This document shows positions 1 through 9,152 of a DNA stretch of 64,000 nucleotides, piece after piece. The stretch is from assembly GCA_001804865.1 (NCBI GenBank), contig MHBK01000059.1:1-64000 (forward strand). Reading direction: 5' to 3'. The translations under genes were made by a program, and so were the position numbers. Source of the stretch: Lentisphaerae bacterium GWF2_57_35. Lineage in GTDB: Bacteria > Verrucomicrobiota > Kiritimatiellia > CAIQIC01 > GWF2-57-35. Below the pieces are notes generated by a model. That model had not been told where the DNA came from. It did not search any database and was given only the letters and a program-made list of their open reading frames with translations. Position 1 is the first letter of the stretch; the number at the start of each line of letters is the position of its first letter.

Positions 1-1057
1 CGCCATCCGTGTAGTTGTTATAGAACGTGTTGTTGTACACGTTGAACGTCGTGCCGGCGGCGTAGGAATTGTACGGATGAATCCCCAGCCCGGCCCGGTC
101 GTTGTTGTAAAAGACATTTCCATAGACATCGAGCAGGATCTTCTTGTTGGTTTGATCGATGGTATAGATCATGCCGAAGGAATCCGAATTGGCGATAACG
201 TTATGCCGGATCGTGTTGGTGCCCGTGTCGCCGGCATACTTGCCAAAGCCGAGAATGCCGCCTTCCGTGGTGGTTCGATCTTCCAGGAAGTTATACTCGA
301 AGACGTTTCCGCTCCCGCCGCTGGTGATCTGGAGGGCGGCGTTCGCCGAGGGGTAGCGCCCCCCGGTAAACCCGTTCTTGACGGTGTTGTTACGCCACGT
401 AATGTTAATCAAGGGATACGGCGAATAGTGATTAAGCCCGTGCGCCGAATAGTCGGCAACGTAATTGCCTTCGATCAGGCAGTCGGAGATCGTGCGCCCG
501 TTGAACGAGGTCAGCCAGATTCCGCAAATGTACTGGGAGGAACTGCCGCCCAGGTTGGTCACGGAAAGATTTTGGATCTTCACGTTGCTGACATTGGCGC
601 CGGCGCCGGCGCCGACCGCTATGCCCAGCGTGGCTTTGGCTCCGCCATCCAAGACGAAGTCGCGCAAGGTTACATAACTGCTTTGAACCAGCATGAACCC
701 GCAGCTTCCCGCGCCCCCCGCGCGCCGGACGATCGGCTTGGCGCCGCTTCCGTAATCGTCGCCGCGAAGCGTGATGGGCCCCGCCGACGAATTGCCGCTG
801 CGCGACAGGGACCAGTAATCGGAACTGAACGTGAGGTTCCACACGCTGCCCCGCTCCATGTGCACGGTGTCGCCTGCCGACAGAGAGCCCCAGGCGCTCT
901 TCACCTTGTCGAGCGTGGCCCAGGGGGCCGAGGAACTCGTTCCCGGATTGGAATCGCTCCGGGATGGATGAATGGACGATACATAATACTGCGCGGCACG
1001 CGCCGGTAGAATCAAACAAACGATCGAGAGACAAAACACAATCCATCGATATTTCAC
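1..1057 (-). CDS. Secreted right-handed parallel beta-helix protein (C-terminus outside window)
   Basis: The frame is open from a GTG at 1057 to the window edge, about 352 residues. It starts with a Sec signal peptide (KYRW, a hydrophobic stretch, then LPARAA) and goes straight into a beta-helix domain opening QYYVSSIHPSRSDSNPG. Internal motifs such as NYVADYSAHGLNHYSP and GLGIHPYN occur almost unchanged in the second half of the protein at 3265-6372, so the two are paralogues. Proteins of this fold are often polysaccharide lyases or epimerases, and the place beside an exopolysaccharide operon fits that, but no catalytic residues were identified. An AAGGCGG lies 7 bases before the GTG. The C-terminus is lost at the window edge. 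Confidence 0.85.
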   Translation of the reverse strand, partial: MKYRWIVFCLSIVCLILPARAAQYYVSSIHPSRSDSNPGTSSSAPWATLDKVKSAWGSLSAGDTVHMERGSVWNLTFSSDYWSLSRSGNSSAGPITLRGDDYGSGAKPIVRRAGGAGSCGFMLVQSSYVTLRDFVLDGGAKATLGIAVGAGAGANVSNVKIQNLSVTNLGGSSSQYICGIWLTSFNGRTISDCLIEGNYVADYSAHGLNHYSPYPLINITWRNNTVKNGFTGGRYPSANAALQITSGGSGNVFEYNFLEDRTTTEGGILGFGKYAGDTGTNTIRHNVIANSDSFGMIYTIDQTNKKILLDVYGNVFYNNDRAGLGIHPYNSYAAGTTFNVYNNTFYNNYTDG

Positions 1058-1316
1058 AACTTACCGCCTTACAATTATTAGTTACGACTTTAGGTAGTTT
1101 CGGACTGCTTGCGTGGCGACTGCACCACGGGCATTAATATTCCGATTCGGCGCCATTCTGTCAAATGCCTGTAAAATATAGTTATTATTTATTCCATAGG
1201 AAGCGGTAGAGGCGCCGCGAAAACTCCTCTCCAATGCAGTTTGTTTCGACGAAACGCAATTGTCGATCAGTATCCGTCCAACGCGCGAGTAAACTCGGAT
1301 CGTTCGATCACGAGTC

Positions 1317-2891
1317 TTAATTCGATTCGACTTCCAATGGCACGCTTTCATCGGTTGCTCTTTTTTTCTTATTAAGCCGCCGAACCACTCCCCGAACATA
1401 AGCCAGAACGATTTCTTTTTCATGCGTCTCGAAGGCGCCCATTAGTAGAGCTAGCAAAAAATATGCCATAACGCTGCCGCTCATCAGGGCCAGCACCGTC
1501 GGCAAATTCCGAGCGACATGATCGGGTATGAACCAGAGCGCTCCGGCGAGCAGGGCGCCCGCCGCCAACGGTTTGAAATACGATTCCCGCAACAGCCGGG
1601 AGATGGGTATTCGGAGAATGACGCGGTGCGTGTAGAGGAGGAACGGGGCCGTGACGGCGACAGCGCTGAGCAATAAGGAAAGGGCTACGCCGTCGATGCC
1701 CATCGTCCGGGCCAGTGGGACGATCAAACCCAAAAAGACCAGGGCATGAGAGAAGGCGGCGACTCCGGTTACCTTGGGATGGCCGAGTCCATCGACAACG
1801 AAAGTTGGAACGTTGGTCAATAAATCCAGATAGACCGACCATGCAATAAGAATCAAGGCAGTTCCCCCCTGCGCGGCGAAGGCCGGGCTCATCCACAGCG
1901 CAAGAAACTGCCGGCCGAAAATAAGCACCGGCAAGATGCAGGCGGTCGAGAGCAGCAGCATGACGCGCGAGGAAGTGAAATACAGTTGCTCAATAACCTC
2001 CGGACGCCGTTGACCTTGCAGTTCGCTGACCGCCGGAAAAATTACCATGCCGATGCGCCCGAGCAGCGACGTCAACCGGTTCAAGATGGTGCAGGGAATC
2101 ACGTAATACGTAACAGACGACACCCCCAGCATGGCGCCAATGATCAAGATGTCCACCTGCCGCACGATCACGTCGGTGATGCGGCTCAATAGGGCGTACA
2201 TGCCGAAGCGCATGATCGTTTTAACGGTTTTCAGGTCCCAGGAAGGGCCTGTTTGCAGCGTCGGCTGCAGCCGGCTCATGGTGGCGACGTAGACCAGCAG
2301 GGTCGCCAGGGGAATGGCCACATTGACCAGCACGACGGCTAACAGGCTGAAGCCAAAATGCAAAACCACGGCGGTGGCGATGGTGGTAAAGGCGCCCATG
2401 ACGGCGTTGATGACGCTGGTGATGTCGTAGCGGATCAGCCCGTTAATCACGGAATTATACAAGGTGATGAGCATCGTGAAAAAAAAACCGGCGGAGGCGG
2501 CGCAAAAAGCATAATACGCCGGGTCGATCAACTCGTCCGGGATCTTCATCCAGCGGACGGCCAATTGTCTTGCAATGGCGAGAATGAGAATCAGGCCCAA
2601 GCCTCCGAGCCCCATGAAAAGGGTCAATGCCGATCCGATAATCTGCCGGGTTCCCGCCATGTCGCCGCGCCCGGTGAATTCGGCCACGTACTTGACCACC
2701 GCGTTGCCGAGTCCCAGGTTCAACAGCGCAAAGTACCCCATCACGGACCAGACCAGCGCCAGAACGCCGTAGGCATCCGTTCCAAGCCGGGCGACAATGA
2801 ACGGCCACAGAATCATGCTCAAGGCCAGCGGGACCAGGCTGCTCAGCGCATTGAACAACGCATTGTTAATCGTTCGCTCTCCCAATTTCAT
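1317..2891 (-). CDS. Polysaccharide/lipid-linked oligosaccharide flippase (Wzx/RfbX, MATE-like)
   Basis: This 524-residue polytopic membrane protein shows about 12-14 hydrophobic segments. Its start, MKLGERTINNALFNALSSLV, and the early motif LGTDAYGVLALVW are typical of polysaccharide-synthesis flippases that move undecaprenyl-linked repeat units across the inner membrane. The ATG at 2891 is preferred over one ten codons upstream because AAGGA lies five bases before it. The C-terminus ends in a Lys/Arg-rich stretch (RRLNKKKRATDE). It supplies the flippase step missing from the operon at 7814-21365 but is separated from it by two plus-strand genes, so it has its own transcription unit. Family assignment is firm; the exact substrate is unknown. 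Confidence 0.9.
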   Translation of the reverse strand: MKLGERTINNALFNALSSLVPLALSMILWPFIVARLGTDAYGVLALVWSVMGYFALLNLGLGNAVVKYVAEFTGRGDMAGTRQIIGSALTLFMGLGGLGLILILAIARQLAVRWMKIPDELIDPAYYAFCAASAGFFFTMLITLYNSVINGLIRYDITSVINAVMGAFTTIATAVVLHFGFSLLAVVLVNVAIPLATLLVYVATMSRLQPTLQTGPSWDLKTVKTIMRFGMYALLSRITDVIVRQVDILIIGAMLGVSSVTYYVIPCTILNRLTSLLGRIGMVIFPAVSELQGQRRPEVIEQLYFTSSRVMLLLSTACILPVLIFGRQFLALWMSPAFAAQGGTALILIAWSVYLDLLTNVPTFVVDGLGHPKVTGVAAFSHALVFLGLIVPLARTMGIDGVALSLLLSAVAVTAPFLLYTHRVILRIPISRLLRESYFKPLAAGALLAGALWFIPDHVARNLPTVLALMSGSVMAYFLLALLMGAFETHEKEIVLAYVRGVVRRLNKKKRATDESVPLEVESN

Positions 2892-3181
2892 GACTTTCCT
2901 TTCGACAGGGCTAAAGCCCACGTCTCGACGGCTTGGCGATAGGCTTCAAGCAGTCCGTTGCGGTAAGCACGATCGGTTTCATGTGAAACAACAATCCGTT
3001 GGATGATCGGAGTTTTCATGAAATCTTGCCGCCCTCCCTGAACCCTCTAATGGATCAAGCTCCATTATGCTGAATGCAATCTAGTCCATGATGGGACGAT
3101 TATCAAATGGGCGCGTTTGAACGCATTTCGGTAAATTTTGAATGAAAATCCATCGGTGAAAAATTCCAATAGAAATATTTT

Positions 3182-3209
3182 TTGACAACGATTCTTTTGT
3201 CCATAGATT
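3182..3209 (+). promoter_or_regulatory. Sigma-70-type promoter for the beta-helix gene at 3265
   Basis: TTGACA (3182-3187) and TAGATT (3204-3209) are separated by 16 bases. The same boxes and spacing recur in front of the exopolysaccharide operon (21399-21426). A strong ribosome site, TAAGGAGG at 3251-3258, follows before the GTG at 3265. Confidence 0.55.
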
Positions 3210-3264
3210 CTCGATAGCATTGTCCTGCCAAGAAACGGGGTCCGAAATCCTAAGGAGGGATTGA

Positions 3265-6200
3265 GTGAATAGAGCATTGACAGCCTTGGTCGCCTGGGTG
3301 AAAGAGGCCCCTGCACAGGCGTTTGATGGAGGAGTCGTTTATCCAAATGCCTTTATCGGCGTCGACGCCGATATTGTGTACGCCATCCATTTTTGGGGCA
3401 GTGAAAAAAACGTGGTTTTGTATGGCGATGTCCCCGTTCCTTCGGATTTTGGCCTTGATGACTCTTCTTCGGTTCTCTGCGTGCTTACCGAACTGGTGGA
3501 CCTGAACAGCTTCAGCGTCGAACGTCCTAATTCCGTTCGTCCATCGGAAGCAAGCCCCGAACCGATTCGGATCGATAAAGCTCACGGGCAAAGCCTCTAC
3601 AACTTGCAGCGGTGTTTTGCGTATTCGGAAGACGAAAATAGTTTGACTTTGGGCGGGGCCGGTCGGGATGCCGGACAACCCGTTTCCATGCGGGTGTTTA
3701 CCGTCGAAGGCAGGACTTTTCTTTCGGAAGAAGTGCCCGTGGCGCCGCTATTAAAGTCGTCCGGCTATCTCTTCGTCTCCAAACCTGATTTGACGCGCAC
3801 GACGCTGCGCGTGCCGCCGCTCCGTCCGGAGGTCCTGGCAGGTAGGGCCGGCGCTCCGTCGCCGGCCGAAATGGCGCTCAGCGGAGTGAGCGCCCTACCA
3901 CGGTTAAGCAAAAATTCTCCCCGTTACGTCATCGACTACATCAACTACAGCGGCACGCAGACCAACTCCGTAACCCTGCTCAATTGCCTGATCCGCGACA
4001 GCGCCGAAGGCGTTGGCGCCAGGACGAACCAGCTTGTCGTTTATAACACGACCTTCGACAACCTCAGTCGTTGGGCCATCGGGTCCACCGGCGCGGCGAA
4101 GTCCGTCTATGCCGCCAACTGCCTCTTTGCCTCGGCAACCAACGGCCTCTCCGGCTCAGGGATGTATTTTGACGGCAACGACTGGCTCGATGCCGGAGAC
4201 GTGCTGGACGTAGGTCCTGTGTGGACTACCCTGACCGTCTCGGCCTGGGTCAAGATTCCCTCCAGCTATGCCTCCTCCAATATCCAAATGTGGGCTATTT
4301 CGAAGAATCAGGAGGCTTCTCCCTACACGGGTTGGTGTGTGACGATGAACAACAACAATGCGGTTTTGCTCAATTTAATCTCCTCCTATCCCACGCGGGC
4401 CGACGTCAATTCTTCCTCGCTGGTGCGGGACGGAACCTGGCGGCATGTCTGCGGCGTATTCAGCGCGCCCACCAACCGCCTGAGCGCCCGGGTCTTCGTC
4501 GACGGCGCCGATGAAGGTTTAAGCGAGTACATCGGGTCCCATACCGCTACGGATACAACCACGCCGCTTTGCATCGGCCGCCGTTCGCCCAGCGGCGCCG
4601 CGCCCTTTACCGGCGACATGGATGAAATCCGCATTTATGAAGGAGAATTGCCTGCTGAAGATATTGCGTTGTTGAACAGTTGCCGGGGACCGCGGAAAGT
4701 GGTGCAGGAAATCCTCCTGGACGCTCCGGGCGCCTTTGTCGTCACCAATCTGTTGGGGCGCGAGAAGTATGCCCTTTGGGCGTACCGAGACAGCAATACA
4801 AATGCTCAACAAGATGTCGCTGAAGCTTGGGGTAATTATACCAACAACCCCGTATACGCGACCAACAACGTTTCCGGCATCAATATCGTCCTATCCGATC
4901 ATTACTACGTCTCCTCGACGCATCCCTCGCGCACCAACTCCAACCTGGGCTCCGACCCCAACGCGCCGTGGGAAACCTTCGATCATATCAAGAGCGAATG
5001 GTCAACCCTGCCCGACGGCGCTACAGTTCATCTGGAGAAGGGGAGCGTGTGGGATATTGACTATTCCGGCGGCGCTTACTGGGTAATCACTCACGGCGGT
5101 AGCGCTAACGGTGGAGAACTCACGATTCGCGGCGATGACTACGGCACAGGCGCCAAACCCATGATTCGGAGGACAGGAGGGATCAACAATGGTTTGATAG
5201 TGGTGAAAGCCAGCTATATTACGTTCCGAGATTTTGCTCTCGATGGCGGAGACAGGGTGACGATGGGGGTAGCTGTCGGCGACGATATCACAAATAATAT
5301 CAGTCACATAAGTATCTTAAATCTATCAATAACCAATCTGGGAGGCAGTTCCGGTCATGTCAATGGAATATGGCTTACCTCGTTTAACAGTAACACGATC
5401 TCCGACTGTCTGATTGAAGGCAATTACGTCGCCGACTATTCGGCGCATGGCCTCAATCACTATTCGCCGGGACCATTGAGTAATAACGTTTGGCGCAACA
5501 ACATAGTGAAAAACACTTACACTGGCGGACGATTGCCCTACGCCAACAGCGCGTTGCAGATATGCAACGGAGGGAGCGGCAACATCTTTGAATACAACTA
5601 CCTTGAAGACCGTACGGCGAACCAAGGTTGCATCCAGACCTTTTGTAAATACGCCGACGATACGGGCACTAATACGATTCGGCACAATATCTTGGCCAAC
5701 TCAGGCGCCTTCGGAATTCTCTATACGTACGATGCCGAAAGAAACACACCCTGGAAGATTCTCTGCGACATCTACGGCAACATGTTTTACAACAATGCCA
5801 AGGCCGGATTGGGGATTCATCCATATAATTGGTATGCAACCGGAACCACGCTGAATGTGTATAACAACACATTCTACAACAACTGGACCAACGGCGCCGA
5901 CTGGTCGTATTCTGGTGAAGTTGAAATGCGGTATGGCTGTACGAATACCCATATTACCTTTATCAACAATATCCTTTACCACCGCTACCACGGAAGCACG
6001 GTGGGTTTGGTGGTGGGTGATTACGACAACGATTTCAACGGCACGCTCATGCACAGCAACAATCTCTATTGGCATGAAAACGGTTCTGATGCGATGGTAA
6101 TCAAATATAATTTAACGTCAGATTATACAGTGGCTGAAGTCGGTAGCTTTGAATTGACTGCGCAAAATAGTGATCCGCTTTTCGTTAATAGTAGTCAAAT

Positions 6201-6372
6201 TCCGACGCAGGTGTCTTCCACCAACGGAACCAGCCCCGATGGACTCAGCTTGATGCCAACATCCCCCGCGGCGACTAATGGGCTCGCGCTGACTTCCAAA
6301 TATGCCACGGATATCGACTTGAATGCTCGAACGGTTCCCTGGTCCATCGGTGCGTATGAATACGATCCTTGA
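3265..6372 (+). CDS. LamG-like plus parallel beta-helix protein without a clear signal peptide
   Basis: This is a 1035-residue protein starting at GTG 3265 behind TAAGGAGG. Three parts are visible. Residues 1 to about 290 are poorly defined and include a piece (residues 194-212) encoded by an inserted palindromic repeat. Residues about 295-470 are a LamG/concanavalin-like jelly-roll (MYFDGNDWLDAGD, VSAWVKIP, GTWRHVCGVF, GDMDEIRIYEGEL). From about residue 550, YYVSSTHPSRTNSN starts a beta-helix domain closely similar to the protein at 1-1057, ending in the common tail DLNARTVPWSIGAYEYDP. In the paralogue the helix directly follows a signal peptide; here the N-terminus (MNRALTALVAW) is not a convincing one, so the gene looks like a chimera or has an unusual export route. 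It probably acts on or binds polysaccharide; no active site was identified. Confidence 0.85.
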   Translation: MNRALTALVAWVKEAPAQAFDGGVVYPNAFIGVDADIVYAIHFWGSEKNVVLYGDVPVPSDFGLDDSSSVLCVLTELVDLNSFSVERPNSVRPSEASPEPIRIDKAHGQSLYNLQRCFAYSEDENSLTLGGAGRDAGQPVSMRVFTVEGRTFLSEEVPVAPLLKSSGYLFVSKPDLTRTTLRVPPLRPEVLAGRAGAPSPAEMALSGVSALPRLSKNSPRYVIDYINYSGTQTNSVTLLNCLIRDSAEGVGARTNQLVVYNTTFDNLSRWAIGSTGAAKSVYAANCLFASATNGLSGSGMYFDGNDWLDAGDVLDVGPVWTTLTVSAWVKIPSSYASSNIQMWAISKNQEASPYTGWCVTMNNNNAVLLNLISSYPTRADVNSSSLVRDGTWRHVCGVFSAPTNRLSARVFVDGADEGLSEYIGSHTATDTTTPLCIGRRSPSGAAPFTGDMDEIRIYEGELPAEDIALLNSCRGPRKVVQEILLDAPGAFVVTNLLGREKYALWAYRDSNTNAQQDVAEAWGNYTNNPVYATNNVSGINIVLSDHYYVSSTHPSRTNSNLGSDPNAPWETFDHIKSEWSTLPDGATVHLEKGSVWDIDYSGGAYWVITHGGSANGGELTIRGDDYGTGAKPMIRRTGGINNGLIVVKASYITFRDFALDGGDRVTMGVAVGDDITNNISHISILNLSITNLGGSSGHVNGIWLTSFNSNTISDCLIEGNYVADYSAHGLNHYSPGPLSNNVWRNNIVKNTYTGGRLPYANSALQICNGGSGNIFEYNYLEDRTANQGCIQTFCKYADDTGTNTIRHNILANSGAFGILYTYDAERNTPWKILCDIYGNMFYNNAKAGLGIHPYNWYATGTTLNVYNNTFYNNWTNGADWSYSGEVEMRYGCTNTHITFINNILYHRYHGSTVGLVVGDYDNDFNGTLMHSNNLYWHENGSDAMVIKYNLTSDYTVAEVGSFELTAQNSDPLFVNSSQIPTQVSSTNGTSPDGLSLMPTSPAATNGLALTSKYATDIDLNARTVPWSIGAYEYDP
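3841..3899. repeat. Paired-hairpin repeat, family B copy 1 (inside a coding region)
   Basis: This 59-bp element begins GGTAGGG and ends CCCTACC. Inside are hairpin 1 (GCCGGCG, loop CTCCGT, CGCCGGC) and hairpin 2 (GGCGCTC, loop AGCGGAGT, GAGCGCC). The loops contain complementary CTCCG and CGGAG. The second copy, same length, lies at 28690-28748 between genes. Here it is translated in frame as about 20 residues. Confidence 0.8.
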
Positions 6373-6734
6373 GGAGAGGCTGATATGTAAAAAGCGCGTT
6401 TTCGAACAGCATTTTAAAAGATATCGTTTCGCTGTGCGTTATACTGTTTCTGGTCATGTGGCTGTCCAAGGATATGGCGAACGGATGGGCGCTACCGTCT
6501 CGGCAGGAGCCGAGATATACATCAGCCGCCCCTTTTGAAATTCTGAATATGCTGCATATGTTTAAGATATAACAACGAAAAGAAGCAACTACGACGAGCT
6601 GTGCTTCACGGGGACCTTAAGGATGGCAATAAGGTTTGTTGCAATTCTATTTCGGCATGAGCCGAAAGGGAAGGAGGCGTGACTTTTCATCCGACTGCTT
6701 TTGAAACCTTTCAATTTACTGTTATGGGGGCAAT
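6373..6734. other. Intergenic region before the FkbM gene
   Basis: I see no gene here. A small hairpin (TCTCGGC, loop AGGA, GCCGAGA) lies near 6499-6516. The sequence is AT-richer than its surroundings from about 6540 on, continuing into the FkbM gene. Confidence 0.5.
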
Positions 6735-7754
6735 GTGGAAACTGCAACGTTAGTTTATAAGCGCTATCTAGCATCAGGATCAAAAGGCATTAAGAGAAGG
6801 GCATGGTCTTTTGTACGAAAGACTTTGATTCAGCTATTCAATGATCCCATATGCGCGTTCCCAATACATGGAAGGAGCTTGAAGCTTCCGCTGTCTCATT
6901 CGCTGCCAGACTATCTGAACGAGTTTCCTTTTTATGATCGACTTCCACAGAGAATTCGCGAGTACATCCATCAGACGCAAGGATATCTTAATTGCATTGA
7001 TGTTGGAGCAAACATTGGAGACACGATCGCTTCATTCTATAAGGAAGACGCCGACACGTTCCTTGCCATTGAGCCCAATCCAAAATTTAACGAACTATTA
7101 ATACATAACTGGGGTTGGAACAAAAACGTTTCGATTGTTTCGGAGATTTGTTCGTCTGGCAACGATCAAGGGACGTTTGAAGTTCGAGAGAAAAACGGCA
7201 CATCCTCAATACTCCAAACGGAAAATGGCGTCAAAATGAGCAAAAGGTCGCTGGACGAAATGGTAAATGGACACCCTGTTGCGGCGAATGCAAATGTCCT
7301 TAAAATTGACACGGACGGCTATGACTTTGACGTCATCGAGGGCGCCAAAGAATTGTTGTTGCGAAACCGGCCCGTAGTCCTTTTTGAATGCGATGTTTTC
7401 GAGAATGAACATTACGTCCAAGATTGCCTGACCGCTTTAGAACTCCTCAAAAAAAGCGGCTATAACCATTTTTTGCTTTATAACAATGTTGGCAACCTAA
7501 TGGGGAAATATTCTTTATCTGATCTGTTTCCATTTCGAAATCTGCTGTTTTTTCAATTAACGAGCAGTTTTGGTTACTTTGACATTCTTGTCATGAAGGA
7601 TGAAGAACTTATTCAATTTTATAAAACAGAAATCGATTTCTTCGCAAACGACATGCGCAATAAGTCATTGCAACGGTCTGCCCTCGCCGCCATCGAATTC
7701 TACGATACGGACCAAACGAATGCGAGAGCTTCGCAGACGTTTTGTCCTCGATGA
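6735..7754 (+). CDS. FkbM family SAM-dependent methyltransferase
   Basis: The protein has 339 residues. The SAM-binding motif is CIDVGANIGD at residues 87-96, followed by the acidic strand FLAIEPNP (109-116) and the FkbM signature LKIDTDGYDFDVIEGA (189-204). FkbM enzymes are O-methyltransferases, often acting on sugars in surface-polysaccharide or secondary-metabolite loci, so methylation of a glycan is a reasonable inference. The start is a GTG at 6735 after GGGGGC. Codon use is clearly AT-richer than in all neighbours, which suggests separate acquisition. It converges with the glycosyltransferase ending at 7814. Confidence 0.85.
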   Translation: METATLVYKRYLASGSKGIKRRAWSFVRKTLIQLFNDPICAFPIHGRSLKLPLSHSLPDYLNEFPFYDRLPQRIREYIHQTQGYLNCIDVGANIGDTIASFYKEDADTFLAIEPNPKFNELLIHNWGWNKNVSIVSEICSSGNDQGTFEVREKNGTSSILQTENGVKMSKRSLDEMVNGHPVAANANVLKIDTDGYDFDVIEGAKELLLRNRPVVLFECDVFENEHYVQDCLTALELLKKSGYNHFLLYNNVGNLMGKYSLSDLFPFRNLLFFQLTSSFGYFDILVMKDEELIQFYKTEIDFFANDMRNKSLQRSALAAIEFYDTDQTNARASQTFCPR

Positions 7755-7813
7755 GTCACGATATATGCCGCAACACGGTGATCAGCGCCAGGGAAAACAG
7801 ACGTCTGTGCGAA

Positions 7814-9118
7814 TTATACAGGGTTCGTTCGCTCGTTTTCATGGATGTGTTGCGACGCAGCAGTTGTTCTTGCCTTTGTGGCTTGCCGATAAGACTCTAT
7901 CAAGCCGTCGATATGCGTGTCGCGGCGGAACTTTGCCTGCACGAAGGCCTGTGCTTTGCAGCCCATAAGTTCGCGTTCGGTCGGATGCCGCAGCATGAAT
8001 TCCAGTGCGTCCTTCAATCCCTGAATGTCACCGCGCGGCACGGACAGCCCGGTTTGACGGTCCACCAGCCACTCGCCGACGCCGCCAACATTGAAGCCGA
8101 CCGCCGGGGTCGAACAATTCATGGCTTCAATCCCCACCAATGAAAATCCTTCGGAGCCGATCGATGGTACGACCACAAAGGCTGCCCGACGATAAAGGTC
8201 CAACAAAGTTTCGTGGTGGAGGAATCCCGGCAGCTCAATCCGTATCCGGGAGCGGAGGGCTCCTGCGCGTTGTTCGATATCTTTTTTCATCGGGCCGTCG
8301 CCGGCGATGACCAAACGAAACGGCAAGTCGCACGGCAGAGATTCCACGGCCTCCAACAGATGCCGGACTCCTTTCTCCGGAGACAAACGGCCGGCAAAGA
8401 CTATCAGCGGGGGATACTCCCGTTGAATCGGTGTCTTCAAGTCCAGATCGCCGGTTTCCGTGAACAAATATAGAAGGTCGATTCTGGATTCGTTGACGCC
8501 CTGCCGGATCGCCAGTTGCTGCGTATACCGGCTATAGACGACCAGACGGTCGCAGGCGAGAATTTCGCGAAGCGCCCGGAGATTGGAAGGAAAATACGAC
8601 CACGCCTCCAACCGATCAATGAGCTTTTCACCCGCGTGCAGATAGCATCGGCTCCAGCAGCCGAGGTCAAAACGGCGGTTGCACAAAACTTCGCTGTTGC
8701 CCACTAGGCGCGAGGCCACGACTGGATAGGGCTTGGTGCAAAAGGGTCGGCAGTCATGAATGGATTTGACGGTTGGCCGTAGGGACCGGAAGAGCTTGAG
8801 TGCCTTTGGATTCATGAGATTGTGAATGTGGATGACATCCGGAGATTCCCTGCGTACGATTTCAGCGGTCTTGCGTAGTGCGTTGGATTGTTCCCGCAAA
8901 TGATGGAATATTTTCTTGCGAAGAGGCGGGGCGTTCAAATGCGGAATGGCATAGACGCCCGGCGTCTGGACTTCGGGTTGTCCATTCAATTGTGAAGTCA
9001 ACAGTACGATTTCGTGTCCCTGCTGCGATAGCGCTTCGAGCAGTTGTTGAACGTGCTTTTCCGTCCCGCCTGATCCGCTCAGTCTAATAGGGCATTCATT
9101 CACAAGCATAACTTTCAT
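7814..9118 (-). CDS. Glycosyltransferase family 4 (GT-B fold)
   Basis: This is a 434-residue glycosyltransferase. The N-terminal domain starts MKVMLVNECPIRLSGSGGTEKHV with the glycine-rich acceptor loop. The C-terminal nucleotide-sugar domain has VFAGRLSPEKGVRHLLEA and the EX7E motif in GSEGFSLVGIEAMN. It is the last gene of the minus-strand exopolysaccharide operon, 34 bases after the polymerase gene. ATG 9118 is chosen because family members begin MKV/MKI; the frame is open 15 codons further upstream. It probably adds one sugar to the undecaprenyl-linked repeat unit in the cytoplasm; donor and linkage cannot be read. Confidence 0.88.
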   Translation of the reverse strand: MKVMLVNECPIRLSGSGGTEKHVQQLLEALSQQGHEIVLLTSQLNGQPEVQTPGVYAIPHLNAPPLRKKIFHHLREQSNALRKTAEIVRRESPDVIHIHNLMNPKALKLFRSLRPTVKSIHDCRPFCTKPYPVVASRLVGNSEVLCNRRFDLGCWSRCYLHAGEKLIDRLEAWSYFPSNLRALREILACDRLVVYSRYTQQLAIRQGVNESRIDLLYLFTETGDLDLKTPIQREYPPLIVFAGRLSPEKGVRHLLEAVESLPCDLPFRLVIAGDGPMKKDIEQRAGALRSRIRIELPGFLHHETLLDLYRRAAFVVVPSIGSEGFSLVGIEAMNCSTPAVGFNVGGVGEWLVDRQTGLSVPRGDIQGLKDALEFMLRHPTERELMGCKAQAFVQAKFRRDTHIDGLIESYRQATKARTTAASQHIHENERTNPV

Positions 9119-9152
9119 GGACGATCTGGTTCCTCGTTCAAAGCGTGTTTTC

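Noticed and set aside
1082..1423. 113-residue minus-strand frame overlapping the end of the flippase gene
   Set aside because: It overlaps the real flippase C-terminus in another frame and has no domain or good codon bias.
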